DNA from: Bacteroidales bacterium
GTDB taxonomy: Bacteria; Bacteroidota; Bacteroidia; Bacteroidales; UBA932
Direction of reading: 5' to 3'
Length of the DNA: 8,792 nt
Assembly: GCA_016283985.1 (NCBI GenBank)
Contig: JAEENZ010000277.1
Span: 1 to 8,792, forward strand
Each line of letters begins with the position of its first letter. The stretch's first letter is position 1. Position numbers and translations under genes: made by a program. The notes below the pieces were generated by a model that was given only the letters and a program-made list of their open reading frames with translations, did not search any database and was not told the DNA's origin. This document shows, piece after piece, positions 1 to 4,413 of the stretch.

Positions 1-251
1 TGGTCGGCGAACACACCCGCGAACGGGACCTGAACATCAATATCTGCAAGACGAAAAAACTGACGAATGTGCGTGCCGCCGGCTCGGACGAAAAGGTGAT
101 CCTGCCTCCGGCCATCAAATTTTCCCTGGAGGAAGCGCTGGAATATATCCAGGAAGACGAGGTCGTGGAGATCACGCCCAATCACATGCGGATGCGCAAA
201 ATCCTCCTCGATCCGCTCGAGCGGAAGAGAAATTCCGGGGGAGACGATTGA
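1..251 (+). CDS. typA: TypA/BipA ribosome-associated translational GTPase, C-terminal end (5' partial)
   Basis: Reading from base 3, the frame is open from the window edge to a TGA at 249-251 and gives about 82 residues of the C-terminal domain of TypA/BipA. Family hallmarks are visible: VGEHTRERDLNINICKTKKL, then NVRAAGSDE, then a helix with LEEALEYIQEDE and the ending VEITPNHMRMRKILLDP. BipA is a cytoplasmic elongation-factor-like GTPase that binds the ribosome and helps 50S assembly and stress adaptation; this C-terminal part contacts the ribosomal A-site region and tRNA. The GTPase, EF-G-like and most other domains lie upstream of the window. The 3' end is intact and of normal form. The next gene has its own promoter overlapping this stop codon, so co-transcription with DUF177-rpmF is possible but not required. 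Assignment is by recognition of family motifs. Confidence 0.93.
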   Translation, partial: VGEHTRERDLNINICKTKKLTNVRAAGSDEKVILPPAIKFSLEEALEYIQEDEVVEITPNHMRMRKILLDPLERKRNSGGDD

Positions 252-277
252 TTTTCGGAATTTTTTTCTTACCTTTG
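248..277 (+). promoter_or_regulatory. Bacteroidota-type promoter for the DUF177-rpmF operon
   Basis: A perfect TAnnTTTG -7 element (TACCTTTG, 270-277) has a TTG at 248-250 exactly 19 nt upstream, matching the -33/-7 layout of the Bacteroidota primary sigma factor. Predicted transcription start is around 281-284, leaving a leader of about 20 nt before the ATG at 302. The -33 TTG overlaps the typA stop codon. Confidence 0.7.
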
Positions 278-301
278 CATCCCTTAATCTGTTTTTAGGC
301 C

Positions 302-808
302 ATGGATTATCTCATAGCTTTGAATGGATGGGCGGCTTCCCGTCGGGCAGAGTTCCGGTGGAAGGCTGATACAGAGTTCTTTCAACAGTTTGACAATCAG
401 GACATTCTCAGCGCCGACATTGGGATTGATGGCGTCGCTGTGAAGACGGGGCATTCCATAGACGTCGACCTCGATGTGCGGGGACGGGTCAAGGTCCGCT
501 GCGACCGTTGCCTCGGGGATCTGGTCCTTCCGGTGGAGACGAAAGCCTTGCTTTCCATCCGCACGGAGGGCGAGGATGCCACGGATGGGGAGAGGGACGT
601 TATCGTTCCCGACGGCTCCGCCGCCGAAGTGGATCTCAGGCAGGTGATTTACGACTATGTGTGTCTGTCCCTGCCGCTTCAAAAGGTCCATCCGGAAGGA
701 GAGTGCGATCCCGATACGGTCAAGTTCCTGAGTCAGGGAGTGGGGGACGAGGAGGCTGCCCAGAACAGCCCGTTCGCCGCCCTGAAAGGACTTTTAGACA
801 GAAAATAA
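302..808 (+). CDS. yceD: DUF177 / YceD family protein (23S rRNA accumulation factor)
   Basis: 168 residues, a usual length for DUF177/YceD. The diagnostic CxxC motif is present as VRCDRCL (Cys67, Cys70) in the middle of the protein, followed by an acidic stretch and the conserved C-terminal pattern (DLRQVIYDYVCLSLPLQ, then a GECDP segment and a final SPFAALKGLL helix). YceD proteins are cytoplasmic; work on bacterial and plant homologues links them to accumulation or processing of 23S rRNA. The gene lies 20 nt upstream of rpmF, which is the near-universal neighbour of this family and supports the call. The ATG at 302 is the first in frame and lies 24 nt after the -7 promoter element; no Shine-Dalgarno site is visible, as is usual in this phylum. 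The family is secure; the biochemical role rests on homologues. Confidence 0.93.
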   Translation: MDYLIALNGWAASRRAEFRWKADTEFFQQFDNQDILSADIGIDGVAVKTGHSIDVDLDVRGRVKVRCDRCLGDLVLPVETKALLSIRTEGEDATDGERDVIVPDGSAAEVDLRQVIYDYVCLSLPLQKVHPEGECDPDTVKFLSQGVGDEEAAQNSPFAALKGLLDRK

Positions 809-828
809 ACAATTAAAAACTATAAACA

Positions 829-1011
829 ATGGCACATCCGAAACATAAACTCTCCAAGCAGAGAAGAGACAAAAGACGTACGCACGACTTTGCGCCCGTC
901 CCCACGCTGAGCGTCTGCCCTAACTGCGGCGCCACCGTGATGTATCACCGCGTATGCCCCGAGTGCGGCTACTATCGCGGTCGTCAGATCATCGAAAAGA
1001 GCGCCGAGTAA
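829..1011 (+). CDS. rpmF: 50S ribosomal protein L32 (zinc-binding form)
   Basis: 60 residues, the normal size of bL32. It starts MAHPKHKLSKQRRDKRR, the classic basic N-terminus that penetrates the large ribosomal subunit, followed by the zinc ribbon CPNC (Cys30, Cys33) and CPEC (Cys43, Cys46). All four cysteines are present, so this is the C+ zinc-containing form. The protein is a structural part of the 50S subunit near the peptidyl transferase region. It is preceded by an A-rich leader (ACTATAAACA) rather than a Shine-Dalgarno sequence. It is co-transcribed with the DUF177 gene 20 nt upstream. In many bacteria rpmF is followed by fatty-acid genes such as plsX/fabH; here a tRNA gene and a terminator follow instead. 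Confidence 0.97.
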   Translation: MAHPKHKLSKQRRDKRRTHDFAPVPTLSVCPNCGATVMYHRVCPECGYYRGRQIIEKSAE

Positions 1012-1025
1012 TCAGCGCTTTTTTT
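996..1025 (+). terminator. Possible intrinsic terminator overlapping the rpmF stop codon
   Basis: AGCGC (1000-1004) pairs with GCGCT (1015-1019), extended by A-U pairs on the outside, with a 10-nt loop that contains the rpmF stop. It is followed directly by seven T residues (1019-1025). The stem has only four G-C pairs and the loop is long, so it may be partial. If it works fully, the tRNA gene starting 6 nt later would have no room for its own promoter, so some read-through is likely. Confidence 0.4.
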
Positions 1026-1031
1026 CGCTTT

Positions 1032-1103
1032 GGCCCGGTAGTTCAACGGATAGAACGGAAGTTTCCTAAACTTTAAATAGAGGTTCGATTCCCCTCCGGG
1101 CTA
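1032..1103 (+). tRNA. tRNA-Arg (anticodon CCU)
   Basis: A full cloverleaf can be drawn. The acceptor stem GGCCCGG (1032-1038) pairs with CCGGGCT (1096-1102), closed by a G-U at 1:72. The D stem GTTC/GAAC is at 1041-1044 and 1053-1056. The anticodon stem GAAGT/ACTTT (1058-1062, 1070-1074) encloses loop TTCCTAA with anticodon CCT at 1065-1067, reading AGG arginine codons. The T arm has loop TTCGATT (1084-1090) with stem AGAGG/CCCCT and one A-C mismatch. The discriminator is A1103. CCA is not fully encoded (CCC follows), so the 3' CCA would be added after transcription. The gene lies 20 nt after the rpmF stop and is followed at once by a strong terminator, so it probably shares the rpmF transcript. 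tRNA 3' ends are common integration sites, and an AT-rich segment begins just downstream. Confidence 0.93.
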
Positions 1104-1106
1104 CCC

Positions 1107-1150
1107 AAGTGGAATTTTCAGAGAATTTCTGAGAATTCCACTTTTTGTTT
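1107..1150 (+). terminator. Strong intrinsic terminator after tRNA-Arg
   Basis: A 16-bp stem is formed by AAGTGGAATT plus TCAGA (1107-1122) with TCTGA plus AATTCCACTT (1128-1143), with a single T-G wobble (1117/1133) and a 5-nt loop (1123-1127). A T-rich tract (TTTTTGTTTT) follows. It ends the rpmF-tRNA transcript. On the minus strand the stem is not followed by a U-tract, so it is probably one-directional. Confidence 0.85.
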
Positions 1151-1196
1151 TATTGTGTAGATGTCTGATTATTAGATTGATAGGGCGCGAAAGCGG

Positions 1197-1207
1197 GAGG
1201 TTCGATT
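1197..1207 (+). repeat. 11-nt direct copy of the tRNA-Arg T-arm
   Basis: GAGGTTCGATT at 1197-1207 is identical to bases 1080-1090 in the T arm of the tRNA. It lies 117 nt downstream, between the terminator and the end of the minus-strand lipoprotein gene. It could be a remnant of an attachment-site duplication or of a tRNA 3' fragment; it could also be coincidence, since the copy does not extend into the acceptor stem sequence. Confidence 0.35.
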
Positions 1208-1229
1208 TTTTCTATTGCCACCTGGACTA

Positions 1230-1928
1230 TTATTCGGTAGCGTAGAAACGGCCAACGGAATAGTGGAGATAATCGGTATAGAATTGAACGGAGTATTCTT
1301 TACCATCGGCTTGGCCGCTAACCTGGTCAATAATCTCGCCATTCTTTGTAATAGTGAGTGAATAGGGCCCAGTGAGGGAGTAATACCATTCTTTATAGTG
1401 CCCATTATCCTCGACCCTGGTTATAAGTGTATTATCATCAGTCCCGAAATCCATCGCATAACCATCAGTGTCAATTATCTTCCCTGTCGTTGACAATTTC
1501 CACCCACCTTCAATGGGGATTGCAACTGTCTTGTATGTCAGATTGGTATAGTAGGCATATTCCATACCATCCCCTTGATAATCAATAATCCAAGAGCCAT
1601 CATCGCCCTTCATAAAACTGATGGGACTTGTTGCCTTTACCAGCCATTGACGGTCCGGACCTCCTTCCCACCACTGCGCAATCAGTTGCCATTTATCAGC
1701 CACAGGATGAGTATATTGTCCGATATCCAAGTCATCATTGTTCACAGCCTTATCCCCTTGTTCAATAATAATTTCTAAAGCACGGATAGGTTCTACGGTG
1801 GCAAACATACATAGGGTGCTGAGTTCCTCCTTTAGAGACTTATCGCTCACCTTGGGACCATTTGGCTGCTGAATCTCGCACGAGATGGCAGCCATAGCTA
1901 TAGCCGATAGTATAATAATCTTTTTCAT
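1230..1928 (-). CDS. Predicted lipoprotein of unknown function
   Basis: 232 residues, family not recognised. The N-terminus is a lipoprotein signal peptide: KK, a hydrophobic stretch (IIILSAIAMAA) and lipobox AISC with Cys17 as the lipidated residue. The mature part is polar and rich in aromatic residues and glycine, with alternating patterns suggesting a small beta-rich domain (for example SWIIDYQGDGMEYAYYTNLTYKT is split by short turns). It has no catalytic motif I can name. It follows the outer-membrane beta-barrel gene by only 6 nt on the same strand, so the two are almost certainly an operon and may form a membrane-associated pair. Its base composition is AT-richer than the flanking genes, which suggests transfer. 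No clear terminator is seen between its stop and the tRNA terminator. Being a lipoprotein is well supported; function is unknown. Confidence 0.8.
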   Translation of the reverse strand: MKKIIILSAIAMAAISCEIQQPNGPKVSDKSLKEELSTLCMFATVEPIRALEIIIEQGDKAVNNDDLDIGQYTHPVADKWQLIAQWWEGGPDRQWLVKATSPISFMKGDDGSWIIDYQGDGMEYAYYTNLTYKTVAIPIEGGWKLSTTGKIIDTDGYAMDFGTDDNTLITRVEDNGHYKEWYYSLTGPYSLTITKNGEIIDQVSGQADGKEYSVQFYTDYLHYSVGRFYATE

Positions 1929-1934
1929 AGCTGC

Positions 1935-2588
1935 CTAAAAATTGAATTCAACACCAAAACGACTTCCGTATCCCCAGAACTTGGAGCCGAGGCCTCCTTC
2001 CCAAAACACCGGACCGTATTTTATTCCAAGTAAGACTATCTCCAATTGCTTGGAAACGCAAGTCTTTCCTTTGTCCAGAATATAATCGTTATGATAACCC
2101 ATATGATCCCAGCCAAACATATCTTGGGAGTCACTTCTGTTGAAATGAAACCCGACTCCGAATCCGGCGGATGAATAAATGAATCCTTTTCCCTCTGTAA
2201 AATACCTTATCCTTATAGAAGGCATCAGGATAAAACTGTTTGCAAAAACAGTATGTCCTTCGGTGGCATCATAAGAATCATACACATCACCCCACATAGG
2301 AATCCAGCTGAGCCCGGCAGAGAGGTCGAGGAACTTGAACAATTTGTAATTGATATCGGCAGAAACAGGGAAAAAGGAATAGACTTTCCCGTGGTAACGT
2401 CCATACCTTTCCGCCAATCCGACATCATAGGTGGGGCCTTCTCCACCATAGTCGTTTTGCATATATGTGCTTAAACTCACAGATAGCCCTGCTCTCCACG
2501 AGAATCTTGAATCCTTCCAGTTCTCCTGCGCCTGGGCGGAAATAGTCGAGAGGATCAATACTATCTGAAGCAAAATGGCCTTTTTCAT
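1935..2588 (-). CDS. Predicted outer-membrane beta-barrel protein
   Basis: 217 residues from the ATG at 2588-2586; a TTG one codon upstream also gives an open frame, but the ATG followed by KKAILL is the better start. It has a type I signal peptide with a likely cut after AQA (STISAQA/QENW). The rest alternates short beta-strands ending in aromatic residues (FSWRAGLSVSLS, YSFFPVSADINYK, FLDLSAGLSWIP, FIYSSAGFGVGFHF, YGPVFWEGGLGSKFWG) and finishes FGVEFNF, the C-terminal phenylalanine signature recognised by the BAM complex. Size and strand spacing fit a small barrel of roughly 8-10 strands, similar in style to the outer-membrane 'beta-barrel' families of Bacteroidota, but I do not recognise an exact family. 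It is the first gene of an operon with the lipoprotein downstream (6 nt gap). AT-richer than the housekeeping genes upstream. Confidence 0.82.
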   Translation of the reverse strand: MKKAILLQIVLILSTISAQAQENWKDSRFSWRAGLSVSLSTYMQNDYGGEGPTYDVGLAERYGRYHGKVYSFFPVSADINYKLFKFLDLSAGLSWIPMWGDVYDSYDATEGHTVFANSFILMPSIRIRYFTEGKGFIYSSAGFGVGFHFNRSDSQDMFGWDHMGYHNDYILDKGKTCVSKQLEIVLLGIKYGPVFWEGGLGSKFWGYGSRFGVEFNF

Positions 2589-2621
2589 CAATTATGTTTT
2601 ATAAATAAATACTTTTATTTA

Positions 2622-2629
2622 CAAATCTT
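2622..2629 (-). promoter_or_regulatory. Weak -7-like element upstream of the barrel-lipoprotein operon
   Basis: On the minus strand this reads AAGATTTG, one mismatch from the TAnnTTTG consensus, 33 nt before the ATG at 2588. No TTG is found at the -33 spacing. It is the best candidate seen in the upstream region, but it may be regulated or simply not the promoter. Confidence 0.3.
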
Positions 2630-2902
2630 GCATACAAGCGACCATCGCGAGTGTCAGCCCATCCACTCTGTACAAGTTGCCGTAAAGGTACTATTAATCC
2701 ACGAATCGACAAAAAATAAGTCAGAATGAATAGTGTACCCCAAGTGAAATATCAGCCTATTGATTAAAGCTTTTCTTCCTCTAGGTCGTCAGATTTTAGA
2801 TAGTGTAAATGTAGATTACAAGGGTCTGGAATCCACTTTTTGAGTTCCCATATTCTTTCCAGATCCTCCAGAAAAAAGTTCGATATTATGTCACTAGAGG
2901 CT

Positions 2903-2942
2903 ACGAGCAAGACCTGCCAGATTGGCAGGTCTTGTTCGTTTT
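2903..2942 (+). terminator. Strong free-standing hairpin, terminator-like
   Basis: A 17-bp stem (2903-2919 with 2923-2939) contains ACGAGCAAGACCTGCC and its complement with a single G-T wobble at 2908/2935; the central loop is only GAT, or five bases if the closing A-T is open. TTTT (2939-2942) follows on the + strand. It has the form of an intrinsic terminator, yet no + strand gene precedes it between the tRNA terminator and here. It may end an unannotated small RNA or be left over from a deleted gene. Confidence 0.6.
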
Positions 2943-2962
2943 ACGCCCCTACAGAAATCTGG

Positions 2963-3062
2963 GCGGGTAAGGTCCAATTTTAAGGTCGACACCTTACCCG
3001 CTGGAAGTGCCTGGGAGGCCGAAATGCCGGTAAGGTCCCCGGCATAGAATTGGACCTTACCC
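2963..3062. repeat. Cluster of alternating TAAGGTCC inverted repeats, multi-hairpin element
   Basis: Outer arms GGGTAAGGTCCAATT (2965-2979) and AATTGGACCTTACCC (3048-3062) are perfect 15-bp inverted repeats. Inside lie GCGGGTAAGGT (2963-2973) against ACCTTACCCGC (2991-3001), an 11-bp pair; a small hairpin TAAGGT-CGAC-ACCTTA (2981-2996); and ATGCCGG/CCGGCAT (3024-3030, 3039-3045), whose 8-nt loop is TAAGGTCC. Altogether the TAAGGT core occurs five times: three on the + strand (2968, 2981, 3031) and two on the minus strand (2991-2996, 3054-3059). Several pairings exclude one another. It could be a small mobile element with terminal inverted repeats, an operator cluster, or a structured RNA. TTTT follows the last arm (3063-3066), so the outer stem could also terminate + strand transcription. 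Confidence 0.75.
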
Positions 3063-3082
3063 TTTTGTCAAATCCTGGGCTT

Positions 3083-3298
3083 CTGGATTATGCGGAGAAT
3101 GAGGGAGATACTGACAATGAACACAAGACAAACCAATGAAACACTCATGATTTCCTGCGGATCCACCGCTCCTATCTTGTAAACAAGGCGGCAGTTTCGG
3201 GCATTGAAGCGGATACCCTGCAATTGGGTGAAACCGAACTTCCAATCTCGCGGAAGGATAGGGAGGACGTGCTCGCGTCATTCCCGCCAGCGAAATAA
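3083..3298 (+). pseudogene. Remnant of a LytTR-type response regulator, DNA-binding domain only
   Basis: From 3152 to a TAA at 3296-3298 the + strand encodes FLRIHRSYLVNKAAV, a stretch ending in LQLGETELPISRKDREDVL, and SFPPAK. The FLRIHRSYLVN core and the ELPISR strand are hallmarks of the C-terminal half of LytTR DNA-binding domains. There is no start for it: in the same frame a TGA occurs at 3137-3139, and the adjoining coding-like text upstream (EILTMNTRQTNETL) is in another frame, so at least one frameshift or nonsense change is present. The receiver domain and the first LytTR strands are missing; upstream sequence turns into the repeat cluster. Functional LytTR proteins of the LytR/AgrA class bind promoter repeats after phosphorylation by a partner sensor kinase; none is present here. 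Left boundary is approximate. Confidence 0.75.
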
Positions 3299-3318
3299 TA
3301 AGCCGATATTTCAGATAT

Positions 3319-3350
3319 TTTGCGTTTCTGAAGATAATAATTTATTTTTG
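3319..3350 (+). promoter_or_regulatory. Consensus Bacteroidota promoter for the AraC-type membrane regulator
   Basis: TTTG at 3319-3322 and TATTTTTG at 3343-3350 are separated by 20 nt, a full match to the -33 TTTG / -7 TAnnTTTG consensus. The ATG at 3355 is only 4 nt after the -7 element, so the transcript would begin at or within a few bases of the start codon (leaderless or nearly so). Confidence 0.72.
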
Positions 3351-3354
3351 TAAC

Positions 3355-4413
3355 ATGGTAACAGAAACGCAATCAATAAATGCCACTGCTGTCAGCCCTG
3401 CAGACAGCTCCATGTGGATAGCAACGTCAGTCCGGGGCCTTGTACGGGTGGGGAAAAACGGCAAGGCTTTCAACTATTCGGTCGAAAAGGGAGACCTCGC
3501 ATGCAACAATGTTGTTGCCCTGACCTTCGATAATGACGGTGTCCTTTGGATCAAGGATGCCGAAGGAACGGTGCTTTCCTATACTTCTTTCACCGGATTC
3601 GTCAAGCAGTTCGATGTGCCGAAATCCATTGCCGAGGCTTTCTCAGAGCCGGTTTTGGTGACGGAGCAGGAGGCGGTTTCTCAGCCTGCCCTGGTCTCGC
3701 GCCCGTGGTATGGGTCGTGGTGGTTCCTGTTGTTAACAGTTCTGTTGCTTGCTTACTTCGTCTGGCATGTTTTCCAGCGTTTTTTGACTGAAAAACCTGG
3801 TGTAAAGCCGGAACCGGCCCCGGCCCCTGTTTTGGAACCTGTTGTTTCAAAACCGAAACCCGCAGAACCGCAGCCGGAAGGGGAAACCCTTCCTGGAGCA
3901 TTACCTTCGGTTTCCTCGGCGTCACCTCGGGAATTGGAGCAAGCTCCATTCCTCTCAGTTCCTTCTCGGTTTTCCCGGAACGGGTTGCGAAGCAACGCGG
4001 AAGAAAGGGTTTCCCCTTTCGGCGTAACGGCTCCTGCACCGAAACCGGTCGTTCCCAAGCAGCCTGCCACGCCGAAACCCGCAATCACGGCACCGGAAAC
4101 CGGCTCGTTCTACGATAAGGTCTACGCGGTAGTCAAAGACAACTACACCAACGCTGCATTCGGCGTGGAAGATGTCGCAAACGCCCTTGGCATGAGCCGT
4201 GTGCATTTAAATCGCAAACTCAAGGCAGAAAATAGTCCATCCCCATCTGATTTGATAAAAAAGATGAGGATGGATCTTGCTGCGGGAATGCTGAAGGAGG
4301 GTAGCGCAAGTATCAGCGAAATCGCTGCGAAGTGCGGTTTCTCCTCCGCGTCCTATTTTTCCAGCGCATTCAAGGAGTACTTTGGAGTAGCTCCTGCTGC
4401 GTACGGGAAGTAA
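3355..4413 (+). CDS. Membrane-anchored AraC-type regulator with propeller-like N-terminus and no kinase
   Basis: 352 residues. Residues about 8-90 contain two blades resembling the two-component-regulator propeller repeat (MWIATSVRGLVRV; NNVVALTFDNDGVLWIKDAEG). A single hydrophobic segment spans about 119-140 (WYGSWWFLLLTVLLLAYFVW). Residues about 145-250 are a proline/lysine-rich linker. The C-terminus (252-352) is a complete AraC domain with two helix-turn-helix units: VEDVANALGMSRVHLNRKL and ISEIAAKCGFSSASYFSSAF. The order matches hybrid two-component regulators of Bacteroidota (propeller, membrane helix, DNA binding) but lacks kinase, receiver and most blades. No signal peptide is seen, so it is unclear how the N-terminal part would reach the periplasm; it may be a truncated descendant. 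The frame upstream is open without a usual start codon until a TAG near 3260, and ATG 3355 is the first start. Linker residues about 174-222 are encoded by a palindrome-rich insert. Target genes are unknown; the convergent envelope operon is one possibility. Confidence 0.85.
   Translation: MVTETQSINATAVSPADSSMWIATSVRGLVRVGKNGKAFNYSVEKGDLACNNVVALTFDNDGVLWIKDAEGTVLSYTSFTGFVKQFDVPKSIAEAFSEPVLVTEQEAVSQPALVSRPWYGSWWFLLLTVLLLAYFVWHVFQRFLTEKPGVKPEPAPAPVLEPVVSKPKPAEPQPEGETLPGALPSVSSASPRELEQAPFLSVPSRFSRNGLRSNAEERVSPFGVTAPAPKPVVPKQPATPKPAITAPETGSFYDKVYAVVKDNYTNAAFGVEDVANALGMSRVHLNRKLKAENSPSPSDLIKKMRMDLAAGMLKEGSASISEIAAKCGFSSASYFSSAFKEYFGVAPAAYGK
3876..4020 (+). repeat. Hairpin-dense insert within the AraC-type gene
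   Basis: The ends are hairpins that are also inverted copies of each other: GGAAGGG-GAAA-CCCTTCC (3876-3893) and GAAAGGG-TTTC-CCCTTTC (4003-4020), matching at 16 of 18 positions after reverse complement. Between them lie GAAT-T-GGAGC-AA-GCTCC-ATTC (3931-3951), CCCG-GAA-CGGG (3974-3984) and GTTGC-GAA-GCAAC (3984-3996). The segment encodes residues about 174-222 in frame, and its serine/arginine-rich peptide breaks the proline/lysine character of the linker on both sides. This looks like a small palindromic repeat element that inserted into a tolerant linker. Confidence 0.65.

Larger units (their letters stand above)
2592..3082. other. Long non-coding stretch of accessory character
   Basis: About 490 nt without a credible gene. 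It contains a weak promoter candidate for the minus-strand operon (2622-2629), an AT-rich stretch about 2690-2900 in which I see nothing specific, a free-standing strong hairpin (2903-2942) and the TAAGGTCC repeat cluster (2963-3062). Short open frames occur on both strands but lack starts, length or family resemblance. Confidence 0.6.

Noticed and set aside
2619..2693. Short minus-strand coding-like run between a TAG (2691-2693) and a TAA (2619-2621)
   Set aside because: About 23 codons with no ATG near its beginning and no recognisable family; it could be a gene remnant, but the evidence is too thin.
2888..2982. A 31-codon + strand open frame running through the hairpin at 2903-2942
   Set aside because: It is read through a terminator-like stem and into the repeat cluster; no promoter or family resemblance.
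2963..3062. CRISPR-like repeat array
   Set aside because: The repeats alternate in orientation and have irregular spacing with no unique spacers of constant length; no cas genes are present.
2963..3066. Insertion sequence
   Set aside because: There are 15-bp terminal inverted repeats, but no transposase and no clear target-site duplication in the flanks, so only a small non-autonomous element remains possible.
3602..4206. Several minus- and plus-strand open frames over the AraC-type gene
   Set aside because: They mirror the proline-rich linker and the palindromic insert and lack starts or domains; the AraC domain fixes the true frame.
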